From the NCBI RefSeq assembly GCF_042611095.1, contig NZ_JBHFPV010000004.1, forward strand, positions 62,001-126,000: DNA of 64,000 bases. The letters run 5' to 3'. Shown piece after piece: positions 24,458 to 33,721 of this stretch. The stretch is from Meishania litoralis (GTDB taxonomy: Bacteria > Bacteroidota > Bacteroidia > Flavobacteriales > Flavobacteriaceae). How positions within the stretch are numbered: the first letter of the stretch is position 1; each line of letters begins with the position of its first letter. Position numbers and translations under genes: made by a program. Below the pieces are notes generated by a model, which made no database searches, had not been told where the DNA came from, and saw nothing but the letters and a program-made list of their open reading frames with translations.

Positions 24458-27400
24458 ATGCATCGATTAGTAATTGAAAATTTTAGCACCTCAAGCGGTG
24501 CTTCTCAAGATATAGAACTTTCTTATCAGGTTTTTGGCAAGGAACTTCATTCGGCACCGATCGTGCTCGTCAACCATGCCCTAACAGGAAACTCAAATGT
24601 AACCGGTGACGGTGGTTGGTGGTCGGCGTTGATCGGCGAAGGTAAATGTATCGACACCCAAAAGTATACTATACTTTCGTTCAATATTCCGGGTAATGGT
24701 TATGATGGCTTTGTAATTGACAACTATAAGGATTTCGTTGCGGGCGATATTGCGAAGATTTTTTTGTTGGGCTTGAAGCAATTAAAAGTCAACAAATTGT
24801 TCGCGATTATTGGCGGTTCGTTGGGAGGGGGCATAGCCTGGGAAATGGCTGCATTGAATACGAAGATTACCGAACACTTGATTCCGGTGGCTTCCGATTG
24901 GAAATCGACCGATTGGCTCATCGCCAATTGCCAGATCCAGGAACAATTCTTGGTGAACTCAAAGCAACCCGTTCACGACGCCCGTATGCATGCCATGTTG
25001 TGCTACCGTACCCCAGAGTCCTTCAAAGAGCGTTTTAAACGAAGTACCAATGAAGAGCTTCAGGTCTTTAATGTCGAGAGTTGGTTGATGCACCATGGAA
25101 AAAAATTACAGGAACGTTTTCAGCTTTCTGCCTATAAATTGATGAACCAGTTGTTGAAAACGATCGATATTACACGTGATGGCGATCAGAGGTTCATCGA
25201 TCTTCAAAACAGCGATACGAACATACATATTATCGGGGTTGATTCAGACCTCTTCTTCACGGCCAAGGAAAATAAGGAAACCTTTCGACAATTGGCCCAG
25301 GCCAACAGTAATGTTACCTATGGTGAAGTACAGTCGTTACATGGCCATGATGCTTTTTTGATCGAGTTCGAACAAATGCAAAAATTGTTGGACGGTATTT
25401 TCAATCAGAACGGAAGATCAAAAAAGTACAAGGTACTTAAGTTCGGGGGCAAATCATTGAGCAATGGCGAAGGCCTTGGCAGTGTACTGGAAATCGTCAA
25501 GACGAAAGTCGATAATGGCGAACAGATAGCACTGGTGCTATCCGCGCGCGAAAAAGCTACCGATCAATTGGAACTCATGCTTGACAAGGCCGCGAACGGT
25601 CAAGATTTCTCAAAAGATTTCAAGGATTTTGAAGCATACCAAAGCCATTTGTATAAAAATGTAAATCTTTCAGAGGAGTTTGGCAATTTATACAAGCTTT
25701 TGGAGGGTGTCTCTTTTCTTGGGGATTATAGTAAGAAAATCAAAGATCAAGTATTGGCGTACGGTGAACTGATCTCTGTAAAACTGATTACCAAATTGTT
25801 GATCGGCAAGGGTGTCAGGGCCATATGCGTCGATGCGAGAAAACTCATCAAGACTGATGACAATTTTGGCGATGCGAGAGTATTGGAAGCCGTTACAAAA
25901 GAGAATGTATTGCTTGAATTCGCCAGATTTGATGATGAAACGGTTCCCGTAATTACGGGCTTTATCGCTTCGACCGAAAATGATGAGACCACAACCTTGG
26001 GAAGAAACGGCAGTAACTATTCCGCGGCCCTGATCGCCAATTTCTTAGATGCAGAAGAGCTTCAGAACTATACCCATGTTGACGGTATTTTTACGGCCAA
26101 TCCTGATTATGTGGGTGATGCCAAACGTATTTCCGAACTTTCGTACGCCGAGGCCAATGAACTGGCAAGTTTCGGAGCCAATATTCTTCATGCGAAGACC
26201 ATTATTCCGCTAATTGAAAAGAATATTCCGCTTCGAATCCTTAATACTTTTAAAAGAGAAAATGAAGGTACATTGATCAGTGCCAAGACCAACAAAGAAG
26301 GTATTAAATCGCTATCGGTGATCGAAAAGGTCTCGTTGATCAATCTCGAAGGCAGGGGGCTGTTGGGCAAGGTCGGTGTCGATGCCCGCATTTTTAGGGC
26401 TTTGGGAGAGAACAATATCAGTGTTAGCATAATTTCGCAGGGATCTTCTGAAAGAGGTATCGGGCTGGTAGTCGATGCCGATAGGGCACAGCAGGCCAAA
26501 AAGGCATTACAGCATGAGTTTAGCAGTGATTTTTATGCCAAGGATATTAATACGATAACGGTCGTTGATCAGGTTTCGGTCATTTCCATAATCGGCCAAG
26601 ACCTAAGTTCTTTTCACAAACCTTATAATGCATTGATCAAAAATCAAATAGTGCCCTTGCTGTTCAACAATACGGTAACCGGAAAGAACGTGAGTTTGGT
26701 TGTTAAAAAATCGGACCTGAAGAAGGCTTTGAACGTAATGCACGGACAGATTTTCGGAATCAGCAAAAAAGTGAACGTAGCCATTTTCGGCCATGGCAAT
26801 GTCGGCGGAACACTTATCGATCAGATCTTAAAATCGTCAAAGACCATTGAGAAGAGAAAAGCGATCGATTTGAACGTTTTCGCCGTGGCCAATTCACGAA
26901 GATTGCTTTTGGGCAAAGATGGCGTTCCTAAGAATTGGAAATCTGTTATCGAACGAAAAGGTTGCGAATACAAGGTCGGCGATGTGTTCGAATTTGCAAA
27001 AAAGCACCATCTCGAAAATCTGATTATGGTCGATAATACGGCCAATGAGAATTTTGTTTCCAATTATTTCGATTTTGTCGAGAATGGTTTTGATCTAGTG
27101 TCCTCCAACAAGATTGCGAACACCTTGGGGTTTGATTACTACCAATTGTTGAGGGAAGAACTTGCCAAGAACCAAAAGCAGTATTTATACGAAACGAATG
27201 TGGGTGCGGGCCTGCCGTTGATCGATACCATTAAATTGTTACACTTGTCTGGTGAAAATATAACACGTATCAAGGGTGTTTTTTCCGGAAGCCTGAGTTA
27301 TATCTTCAATACGTTTTCAGAAGTCGATATTCCCTTTTCCTCGATTCTCAAAAATGCGGTAAAAAAGGGATTTACAGAACCGGACCCCAGAGAAGATCTC

Positions 27401-27841
27401 TCGGGTAACGACGTTGGCCGCAAATTATTGATCCTAGCCCGTGAGCTCGATTTGAGAAACGAGTTTTCCGATATCAAGATCCAAAATTTGATACCAAGTT
27501 CCTTGCAAGAAGGTGATGTTGACTTTTTTATGGAAAATCTTGACGTGCTCGACGACCAATATAATGAAATCAAAAAAAACCAAAGACCCGGTCATGTACT
27601 TCGATATGTCGGTGACCTTCATGGCAATCTACAAAGGGAAAAAGGTATTTTGGATGTGAAACTGATTTCAGTGCCCAAAGAGAGTGCCTTGGGGCAAGTC
27701 AAAGGTTCCGATTCGATCATAGAAATTTACACAGAATCATATGGGGAGCATCCTTTGGTCATTCAGGGTGCTGGGGCAGGGGCCGCTGTGACCGCTCGGG
27801 GCGTTTTTGGAGATATTTTACGAATCGCGGAGCGGTTATAG
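24458..27841 (+). CDS. Fusion: homoserine O-acetyltransferase-like alpha/beta hydrolase, aspartokinase, homoserine dehydrogenase
   Basis: 1127 residues covering three pathway steps. Residues 1-320 are a MetX-like alpha/beta hydrolase: nucleophile elbow GGSLGGGIAWEM (Ser121), Asp264 in GVDSDLFF, His297 in HGHDAFLIE. Residues about 325-765 are aspartokinase plus ACT domains, starting KVLKFGGKSLSNG and including GRNGSNYSAALIANFL. Residues about 768-1127 are homoserine dehydrogenase (VAIFGHGNVGGTLID; NKIANTLGFDYYQLL; GVFSGSLSYIFNTF). Classical ThrA has KFGGTS and GRNGSDYSAA; here Thr becomes Lys and Asp becomes Asn. The product, O-acetylhomoserine, feeds MetY upstream and possibly MetZ downstream. 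The gene has its own 83-base gap after metY and lies in the metY unit. Confidence 0.9.
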   Translation: MHRLVIENFSTSSGASQDIELSYQVFGKELHSAPIVLVNHALTGNSNVTGDGGWWSALIGEGKCIDTQKYTILSFNIPGNGYDGFVIDNYKDFVAGDIAKIFLLGLKQLKVNKLFAIIGGSLGGGIAWEMAALNTKITEHLIPVASDWKSTDWLIANCQIQEQFLVNSKQPVHDARMHAMLCYRTPESFKERFKRSTNEELQVFNVESWLMHHGKKLQERFQLSAYKLMNQLLKTIDITRDGDQRFIDLQNSDTNIHIIGVDSDLFFTAKENKETFRQLAQANSNVTYGEVQSLHGHDAFLIEFEQMQKLLDGIFNQNGRSKKYKVLKFGGKSLSNGEGLGSVLEIVKTKVDNGEQIALVLSAREKATDQLELMLDKAANGQDFSKDFKDFEAYQSHLYKNVNLSEEFGNLYKLLEGVSFLGDYSKKIKDQVLAYGELISVKLITKLLIGKGVRAICVDARKLIKTDDNFGDARVLEAVTKENVLLEFARFDDETVPVITGFIASTENDETTTLGRNGSNYSAALIANFLDAEELQNYTHVDGIFTANPDYVGDAKRISELSYAEANELASFGANILHAKTIIPLIEKNIPLRILNTFKRENEGTLISAKTNKEGIKSLSVIEKVSLINLEGRGLLGKVGVDARIFRALGENNISVSIISQGSSERGIGLVVDADRAQQAKKALQHEFSSDFYAKDINTITVVDQVSVISIIGQDLSSFHKPYNALIKNQIVPLLFNNTVTGKNVSLVVKKSDLKKALNVMHGQIFGISKKVNVAIFGHGNVGGTLIDQILKSSKTIEKRKAIDLNVFAVANSRRLLLGKDGVPKNWKSVIERKGCEYKVGDVFEFAKKHHLENLIMVDNTANENFVSNYFDFVENGFDLVSSNKIANTLGFDYYQLLREELAKNQKQYLYETNVGAGLPLIDTIKLLHLSGENITRIKGVFSGSLSYIFNTFSEVDIPFSSILKNAVKKGFTEPDPREDLSGNDVGRKLLILARELDLRNEFSDIKIQNLIPSSLQEGDVDFFMENLDVLDDQYNEIKKNQRPGHVLRYVGDLHGNLQREKGILDVKLISVPKESALGQVKGSDSIIEIYTESYGEHPLVIQGAGAGAAVTARGVFGDILRIAERL

Positions 27842-27842
27842 G

Positions 27843-27965
27843 AAGTATGAAATAAGAAGTACGAGGTAAGAAGTGCAAAGCAATATTTAAACACTTTGTT
27901 TTAGGCAAATAGCCCAAAGCAAAAGGCCAACGGCCAAAAGCCAACATGCAAACAACAAACGGCCA
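27843..27965. repeat. Low-complexity intergenic repeats (GAAGTACGA type and AAGGCCAA type)
   Basis: Two repeat styles fill the gap before metZ: degenerate copies of GAAGTACGAGGTAAGAAGT, then AAAAGGCCAACGGCCAAAAG with short inverted GGCC units. The same styles recur at 33.6, 34.6, 46.4, 47.5 and 58.3 kb. Confidence 0.65.
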
Positions 27966-27970
27966 AAACA

Positions 27971-29179
27971 ATGAAAGCCAAGAAAACTAACGAAACCCAA
28001 GAGCTAAACACCCACGGCAAGTTTGAAACCAATGCCATTCGAACGCAATTGGAACGCTCACAATTTTTAGAGCACTCTAGTCCGATGTATTTGACATCCA
28101 GTTTTGTTTTTGAGGATGCCGAAGATATGCGGGCCTCCTTTGCCGAGGAAAAAGATCGGAATGTCTATTCGCGGTATTCCAATCCGAATTCTTCGGAATT
28201 CATCGAAAAAGTCTGTCAAATGGAAGGTGCCGAAGATGGTTTTGCCTTTGCCTCTGGTATGGCAGCGGTGTTTTCAACATTGGCGGCCTTATTGAACAGT
28301 GGTGACCATATTCTTTCGGCTCGAAGTATTTTCGGTTCGACACATGCTTTGCTTACCAATTTCTTTCCAAAATGGAATATATCGCATACCTATTTTAAAA
28401 TTGATGAGTTGGATGAATTGGAAGCATCGATCACACCTCAGACCAAAGTTATATATGCCGAAACGCCGACGAACCCTGGAGTGGATATTTTGGATCTCGA
28501 AGTTTTAGGAAAAATCGCTAAAAAGCATGATCTTATTTTGGTCATCGATAATTGTTTCGCTTCTCCCTATTTACAGCAGCCGATAAAATTCGGGGCCGAT
28601 TTGGTCATTCATTCCGGCACGAAACTAATGGATGGACAGGGCAGAGTTTTGGCTGGAATCACTGTTGGCAATGCAGATTTAATAGATAAAATCTACCGTT
28701 TTTCAAGAATTACCGGTCCTTCACTTTCGCCTTTCAATGCATGGGTGCTGTCGAAGAGCTTGGAAACTTTGGCCGTTCGGGTGGACAGGCATTGCGAGAA
28801 CGCGCTGAAACTTGCCGAGTTTTTGGAAAACCATGAAAAGATAAATTGGGTACGGTACCCTTTTTTGAAATCGCATCCTAAATACGAAATTGCCAAAAAG
28901 CAAATGAAGGCCGGGGGCTGTGTAGTGGCGTTTGAGGTCAAAGGAGGATTGAAGGCGGGCCAAAATTTTTTCGATTCCATAAAACTGTTATCGCTTTCGG
29001 CGAACTTGGGCGATTCACGTAGCATTGTAACGCATCCTGCTTCTACTACCCACAGTAAATTATCTAAAGAAGAAAGAGCCGAAACGGGTATCACCGATGG
29101 CATGGTCCGCGTCTCCGTTGGTCTGGAGCATATTGATGATATCGTTGCCGATATTGCTCAAGCTTTGGCCTTGGCATAA
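27971..29179 (+). CDS. metZ: Trans-sulfuration PLP enzyme, probably O-succinyl/O-acetylhomoserine sulfhydrylase
   Basis: 402 residues of the Cys/Met-metabolism PLP family, distinct from MetY: RTQLERSQFLEHSSPMYLTSSFVFEDAEDMR, VYSRYSNPNSSEFIEKV, FASGMAAV, the PLP lysine in IHSGTKLMDGQGRVLAG, and HPASTTHSKL. The closest resemblance is MetZ. Whether it uses acetyl- or succinyl-homoserine, or cystathionine, cannot be read here. The acetyltransferase fused upstream argues for O-acetylhomoserine. The presence of both MetY and MetZ gives two routes to homocysteine. The N-terminus follows directly on low-complexity repeats. Confidence 0.85.
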   Translation: MKAKKTNETQELNTHGKFETNAIRTQLERSQFLEHSSPMYLTSSFVFEDAEDMRASFAEEKDRNVYSRYSNPNSSEFIEKVCQMEGAEDGFAFASGMAAVFSTLAALLNSGDHILSARSIFGSTHALLTNFFPKWNISHTYFKIDELDELEASITPQTKVIYAETPTNPGVDILDLEVLGKIAKKHDLILVIDNCFASPYLQQPIKFGADLVIHSGTKLMDGQGRVLAGITVGNADLIDKIYRFSRITGPSLSPFNAWVLSKSLETLAVRVDRHCENALKLAEFLENHEKINWVRYPFLKSHPKYEIAKKQMKAGGCVVAFEVKGGLKAGQNFFDSIKLLSLSANLGDSRSIVTHPASTTHSKLSKEERAETGITDGMVRVSVGLEHIDDIVADIAQALALA

Positions 29180-29210
29180 AAAAAGCTGCGTACTTATTAA
29201 ATACGCAGCT
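29177..29210 (-). terminator. Intrinsic terminator of the molybdenum hydroxylase genes
   Basis: AGCTGCGTA (29184-29192) pairs with TACGCAGCT (29202-29210). The seven A to its left give a T-run on the minus strand. On the plus strand no T-run follows, so it mainly serves the gene ending at 29234. Confidence 0.8.
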
Positions 29211-29233
29211 GAATAGGGTAAACCTTCTTAATT

Positions 29234-31438
29234 CTATCCTACCACCTGTTTGTCGGTTGCATAAGGTTGGCTATAGTGTCGTCGACCTGTTGCTTTGTAA
29301 AGGGCATTGGCCAAAGCTCCCGATATCGGTGGCAATGAGGGTTCGCCCAAACCTGTTGGGTCGATTCCATTGTCAACATAGAAAGTTTCTATTTCCTTGG
29401 GTGCCTGCTGTTGTCGGATCAATTGATATTTGTCGAAATTTTCCTGTTCGGGTTTACCATCTTTAAAAGTCATTTGGCTATAGGTGGCATGCCCTATACC
29501 ATCGATGATACCCCCTTCAATTTGATTTCTACCGCTTAACGGATTGATTACGATACCGCAATCAACGGCGCACCAAACTTTTTTAACGGTAGGGGTATTG
29601 GCTTCCATTTCCATGTCTAGTACCTGCGCCACATACGAATTGTGACAGAAGTAGGCAGATACGCCACGCAGTGAATTACTGTTCGACCCACTGTTCCAGC
29701 CCGATTTTTCTTTTACCAATTTTAATACCCCTGCATAGCGCGCTGGGTCATAGTCGTTTTTCTCGGGATCTCCTACCGGATCGGCAATTGCTCTTTCAAA
29801 TAATTCCAAACGGAAATCAATGGGGTCTTTTTCAGCCAATTCGGCCACTTCATCCAAAAAGGACTGTTCCGCACCGGCAATAAAATTGGAGCGAGGTGCT
29901 CTCCATGCGCCCGTAGTAACGTTTGAATCCAATCGATGCTTCTCCGCCAAATAATTGTCTACGGCCCCGGCCGGAAAACGATTTTCGAAAACTAGGTCGT
30001 CATTGGCCCCGGCCCCTCTGACATGCCAGGCGATCAACTTACCGTTTTCGTCCAACCCCGCCTTATAGCGCACTTTGTAGGCCGGACGGTACGTACCTTG
30101 GGTCATGTCGTCCTCACGGGTATAGACCAATTTTATGGGTGCTTGCATTTTTTGGGAAATCACGGCCGCCTCGACCCCGAAATGTCCATAAAGGCGCCGA
30201 CCAAAACCACCTCCCATTCGGGTCATCATAATGTCGATTTTCTCGAGGGGCATATCTAGTCGCGATGCCAATGTCTTTTCAAGAAATTCAGGAGTTTGAA
30301 TGGGACCCTTGAGCTCGGCCTTGTCCGAAGTGACATTGGCGAAAAAGTTCATGGGTTCCATCGTATTATGGGCCAAGAAAGGCGCACTATAGGTGCGTTC
30401 TATCACCTTAGCAGCGTTTTTGAAGGCTTTTTTAACATCACCGTCTTCGCGGGCCGGTGCCTGCGGTGTAGTATTTAATAATTTGGTCAAAGCCTCTTCG
30501 TGGTAGGCACTACTTTCAAGCTTTGATGTTTCTTCCCATTCAACGGTCAGCGCTTTTTTGGCTTGCATACATTGCCAGGTAGTTTCTCCCACAATGGCGA
30601 CCAATTGCGGAATACCGCCACCATCGGACCATTGTTTTTCAACCTCTTCGGGGTAAACCTCGATAGGAAAGACATCTTTGATGCCCGGCATTGATTTGAC
30701 CGGTTCGGCATCCATAGATTTATAGGTCATGCCAAATGCAGGTGGATGGACGATCATGGCAATGAGCATACCTTCTTCCTGCACATCTAAACCGAACAAA
30801 GGTTTGCCGGTTATGATTTTTGGCCCATCGACATTCTTTCTGTCCGTACCTATTATTTTAAAATCGTTTATATCTTTTAATGCCACCTCTTCAGGTATAG
30901 GGATGTTGGCCGCCGCGGAGGCCATTTCGCCATATCCCGCCGATTTATCCGAAGCCTTGTGAGAAAGAACCCCGGCATTGGTGGTAATTTCTTCTGCGGG
31001 CACTTGCCAAGCTTCTGCCGCCGCCGCTATTAACATATGTCGGGCCGTGGCCCCTGCCATTCGCAGCGATTCCCAGCCTTGACGAATGGATTGGCTGCCA
31101 CCTGCCAATTGTCTGGTGAAAATATCGGTATTCAGGGGTGCCTGTTCAACAATGACATCTTCCCAGGCCGTATCCAACTCCTCGGCAACGATCATGGGCA
31201 TGGCCGTTTTGATGTTTTGGCCGATTTCAGGGTTTGGAGACATAATGGTCACTAAGCCATTGTCCGCGATTTTCAAGAATCCATTGATGTCGAACCACTC
31301 TTTTGGCAAGCTCTTGATTTGCTCGGGTGAAGGCTTGCATGAGGCCAACCAACTGAAACTGAGCATCATTCCCCCGCCTGCAAGTGCAGAACTTTTTAAG
31401 AAAGATCGTCTGTTATATTTTGTTTTTATAAGTGTCAT
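29234..31438 (-). CDS. Molybdopterin-binding subunit of a xanthine-dehydrogenase-family oxidoreductase (IorB-like)
   Basis: 734 residues. A Tat signal (NRRSFLKSS, residues 9-17) runs into a lipobox-like WLASC (Cys34), so the enzyme is probably exported folded and may be lipid-anchored. The body matches the aldehyde/isoquinoline oxidoreductase beta family: GGGFGRRLYGHFGVEAAVIS, EPMNFFANV, GAWRAPRSN and the catalytic glutamate region GLGEPSLPPISGALANAL. Members oxidise aldehydes or N-heterocycles, so the substrate is unknown. It pairs with the 2Fe-2S gene 11 bases upstream. No FAD subunit is present, consistent with the two-subunit periplasmic type. Confidence 0.93.
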   Translation of the reverse strand: MTLIKTKYNRRSFLKSSALAGGGMMLSFSWLASCKPSPEQIKSLPKEWFDINGFLKIADNGLVTIMSPNPEIGQNIKTAMPMIVAEELDTAWEDVIVEQAPLNTDIFTRQLAGGSQSIRQGWESLRMAGATARHMLIAAAAEAWQVPAEEITTNAGVLSHKASDKSAGYGEMASAAANIPIPEEVALKDINDFKIIGTDRKNVDGPKIITGKPLFGLDVQEEGMLIAMIVHPPAFGMTYKSMDAEPVKSMPGIKDVFPIEVYPEEVEKQWSDGGGIPQLVAIVGETTWQCMQAKKALTVEWEETSKLESSAYHEEALTKLLNTTPQAPAREDGDVKKAFKNAAKVIERTYSAPFLAHNTMEPMNFFANVTSDKAELKGPIQTPEFLEKTLASRLDMPLEKIDIMMTRMGGGFGRRLYGHFGVEAAVISQKMQAPIKLVYTREDDMTQGTYRPAYKVRYKAGLDENGKLIAWHVRGAGANDDLVFENRFPAGAVDNYLAEKHRLDSNVTTGAWRAPRSNFIAGAEQSFLDEVAELAEKDPIDFRLELFERAIADPVGDPEKNDYDPARYAGVLKLVKEKSGWNSGSNSNSLRGVSAYFCHNSYVAQVLDMEMEANTPTVKKVWCAVDCGIVINPLSGRNQIEGGIIDGIGHATYSQMTFKDGKPEQENFDKYQLIRQQQAPKEIETFYVDNGIDPTGLGEPSLPPISGALANALYKATGRRHYSQPYATDKQVVG

Positions 31439-31449
31439 TTTTTTGCGTT

Positions 31450-31914
31450 TTATGCGTTTTCAGTGGTTGCCGCCTTTTTAATGGCTTTCTTGATTCTAGT
31501 ATAGGTGCCACAACGGCATATGTTGCCGTTCATGGCCGTTTCGATTTCTGCGTCGGTCGGATTAGGATTCTTTTTCAGGAAGGCACTGGCATTCATGATC
31601 TGGCCGGACTGACAATATCCACATTGATATACATCTTCCTCTATCCATGCTTTCTGAACGGGGTGGTCCCCATTTTCTGATAGTCCTTCGATTGTCGTGA
31701 TTTCTTGTTCACCTACGGCCGAAACGGGCAGTTGGCATGAACGTACTGCGTTGTCGTCAAGATGAATGGTGCAGGCACCGCATTGCGCGATACCACAACC
31801 GTACTTTGTGCCCACCAATTTAAGGTGGTCCCGCAAAACCCAGAGCACGGGAGTTGTTGGGTCGACTTCAAGCTGCTGCGTTTTTCCGTTGACTTTAAGT
31901 GTAAAATTTGCCAT
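31450..31914 (-). CDS. 2Fe-2S subunit of the molybdenum hydroxylase (IorA-like)
   Basis: 154 residues. The N-terminal plant-type ferredoxin domain carries GCGIAQCGACTIHLDD ... C (about residues 40-65). The C-terminal all-helical domain carries CGYCQSGQI ... NICRCGTY (about residues 99-140). This is the standard double [2Fe-2S] small subunit. It precedes the large-subunit gene by 11 bases and has no export signal of its own, so it would travel with the Tat-tagged partner. The 116-176-base divergent gap to the Rrf2 gene holds its promoter. Confidence 0.94.
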   Translation of the reverse strand: MANFTLKVNGKTQQLEVDPTTPVLWVLRDHLKLVGTKYGCGIAQCGACTIHLDDNAVRSCQLPVSAVGEQEITTIEGLSENGDHPVQKAWIEEDVYQCGYCQSGQIMNASAFLKKNPNPTDAEIETAMNGNICRCGTYTRIKKAIKKAATTENA

Positions 31915-32090
31915 GATGATTATCTAATTGAATGTATGTGTTGAAGTTACGAAAATATAGTGTTAGACAAGTGCAGTTTAACAGTTTAACGGCGAATTTG
32001 TAAAAAATTTAATAAAGACGGTGCCGATTCTTGAATGGTGAGCGCGAATCTATGAAAGAACCCTTGGCCAAATTTTCCTATCTTAGCCCA

Positions 32091-32501
32091 ATGCTCTCCA
32101 AAAAAACAAAATATGGTCTGAAAGCCTTGGCACATTTGGCCTCCCAAAAGGATAACAGGCCTGTTCAGATTGCTGAAATAGCAAAGCATGAGAACATTTC
32201 GCAGAAGTTCTTGGAAAGTATTTTGCTGTCCTTGCGAAAAACCGGATTCCTAGGCTCAAAAAAAGGCAAGGGTGGGGGGTACTACCTAATCAAAGACCCC
32301 AAGGAGATATTAATGACCGATGTTATGCGAATTCTCGAAGGCCCGATAGCTATGGTGCCCTGCGTCAGCCTGAACTTCTACGAGAAGTGTGACGACTGCC
32401 CAGATGAAAATACCTGTTCGGTCAATAAATTGATGCTCAAGGTACGTGATGCCAACCTGGCCGTCTATCGTAACAACACTCTGGCCGACCTGGTCATTTA
32501 G
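32091..32501 (+). CDS. Rrf2-family transcriptional regulator
   Basis: 136 residues from ATG 32091. An upstream start at 32031 would add 20 residues not typical of the family. The N-terminal winged helix (MLSKKTKYGLKALAHLA ... IAEIAKHENISQKFLESILLSLRKTGFLGSKKGKGGGYYL) is typical Rrf2. The tail has cysteines in PCVSLNFYEKCDDC and ENTC, a pattern that can hold an Fe-S cluster. A TATCTTAG box sits 5 bases before the ATG, so the message may be nearly leaderless. It precedes the sulfate-assimilation genes, where three copies of a common motif occur. Like CymR, it is therefore a good candidate for their regulator. Confidence 0.92.
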   Translation: MLSKKTKYGLKALAHLASQKDNRPVQIAEIAKHENISQKFLESILLSLRKTGFLGSKKGKGGGYYLIKDPKEILMTDVMRILEGPIAMVPCVSLNFYEKCDDCPDENTCSVNKLMLKVRDANLAVYRNNTLADLVI

Positions 32502-32622
32502 TTTGCTGTGATTTCGCCGGGGCATGGAGGCTTTGTGTATAATGTGATTTTATTGCCCATTTGACCAGCAATATATAGTTCAAGTAAAAATTCCTGATAT
32601 TTTATGGCCATTCTTTATTAAT

Positions 32623-32638
32623 CTACTAAATCTATAGG
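32623..32638 (+). promoter_or_regulatory. Candidate Rrf2 operator, site A
   Basis: CTACTAAATCTATAGG. It fits the consensus CTAyTAAATnnATrGG shared with sites at 32703 and 36032, upstream of the first gene of the sulfate cluster. It resembles known Rrf2/CymR sites in being AT-rich with a terminal ATAGG. Confidence 0.5.
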
Positions 32639-32702
32639 ATTATTATAAAGTTTTCTAAAATGATTCTTTTCTTGCAATAATTTTAATCTATCTTTGTTTA
32701 CT

Positions 32703-32718
32703 CTATTAAATAGATGGG
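32703..32718 (+). promoter_or_regulatory. Candidate Rrf2 operator, site B
   Basis: CTATTAAATAGATGGG, second copy of the motif. It lies 7 bases downstream of a TATCTTTG -7 box (32689-32696), a position where a bound repressor would block transcription of the DUF2061-cysH-cysD-cysN genes. Confidence 0.5.
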
Positions 32719-32742
32719 GTAATTAGATTAAAAGCATTATCA

Positions 32743-33006
32743 ATGATCGTTGACCAACTCGTTCTAAGTAAAAAAGAATCTAAAACAAAGTATGAAGCCG
32801 ACAAAAACTCTGAGAAACCCATTCGAAGTGTTGCCAAAGCGGTAAGTTGGCGGGTCATAGGTACTTTGGATACCCTGTTGATCTCATACTTGCTTACAGG
32901 TAAGGTTTCCATTGCGGCGTCAATTGCATCCATAGACTTTGTTACCAAAATGTTCCTCTACTTTTTTCACGAAAGAATTTGGAATAAGATCAATTGGGGA
33001 AAATAA
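32743..33006 (+). CDS. DUF2061 small membrane protein
   Basis: 87 residues. After a polar N-terminus comes the DUF2061 pattern: SVAKAVSWRVIGTLDTLLISYLLTGKVSIAASIASIDFVTKMFLYFFHERIW, with two membrane segments and a conserved HERIW near the end. In flavobacteria it is the usual first gene before cysH. It has been proposed to have a link to sulfur assimilation, but no mechanism is known. It starts 11 bases before cysH, so the two are co-transcribed. Confidence 0.88.
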   Translation: MIVDQLVLSKKESKTKYEADKNSEKPIRSVAKAVSWRVIGTLDTLLISYLLTGKVSIAASIASIDFVTKMFLYFFHERIWNKINWGK

Positions 33007-33017
33007 AATATTAGTTC

Positions 33018-33641
33018 ATGGCCTATACAAAAGAACAGATTGAAAAACTGAACATTCAGTTTAAAGGAATCCCGCCAGGGGAAATCATTTCGTGGGCGAT
33101 CAAAAATGCCCAAAAGGCGGTGGTCACCACCAATTTTAGACCCTATGAGGTGGCAATACTAGATGCCGTGGCAGACGTGAAAAAAGACATTCCCGTAATA
33201 TGGTGCGATACCGGGTACAATACGCCGAACACCTATAAACATGCCGAAGAATTGATCCAAAGGTTAGGTTTGGCCATAGATCTGTACGTTCCAAAACAGA
33301 CATCGGCATACCGTGATGCGGTCATGGGTATTCCGAATATTGATGACCCTAGGCATGCCGAATTTACCGAACAGGTAAAACTTGAACCTTTCAGAAGGGC
33401 AATGGATTTCCATAGGCCCGATGTTTGGTTTACGAACCTTAGAAAGGGGCAAACGGCACACCGTGATTCGTTGGATATTTTGAGTCTGAGCAAAGATGGC
33501 GTATTGAAAGTGTGTCCGTTTTATCATTGGTCCGACACACAATTGGACGTTTATTTAAAGGAGCGAAACCTGCCCAACGAACATAAATATTTTGACCCGA
33601 CCAAGGTTCTGGAAAATCGGGAATGTGGATTGCACACTTGA
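33018..33641 (+). CDS. cysH: Phosphoadenylyl/adenylyl-sulfate reductase family protein
   Basis: Reduces activated sulfate to sulfite. 207 residues, about 30 shorter than E. coli CysH. The PP-loop fold is visible (VVTTNFRPYEVAILDAVAD; VIWCDTGYNTPNTYKHAEELI) and the catalytic cysteine is in the terminal ECGLHT. The paired cysteines (CC...CxxC) of [4Fe-4S] APS reductases are absent, which formally suggests a PAPS-type enzyme, yet no APS kinase gene (cysC) is in the cluster. The segment before ECGLH is shortened to DPTKVLENR. APS versus PAPS use therefore stays open. Confidence 0.9.
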   Translation: MAYTKEQIEKLNIQFKGIPPGEIISWAIKNAQKAVVTTNFRPYEVAILDAVADVKKDIPVIWCDTGYNTPNTYKHAEELIQRLGLAIDLYVPKQTSAYRDAVMGIPNIDDPRHAEFTEQVKLEPFRRAMDFHRPDVWFTNLRKGQTAHRDSLDILSLSKDGVLKVCPFYHWSDTQLDVYLKERNLPNEHKYFDPTKVLENRECGLHT

Positions 33642-33680
33642 AATACTTGGTACGAAATTGAAAGTACGAAATGTGAATTA
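33642..33680. repeat. Low-complexity repeat (TACGAAATTGAAAGTACGAA)
   Basis: A short copy of the GTACGAA repeat style between cysH and cysD. Confidence 0.5.
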
Positions 33681-33721
33681 ATAGAAAAATAGATCTAAAG
33701 ATTTTGAACTTGAACTTTTTT

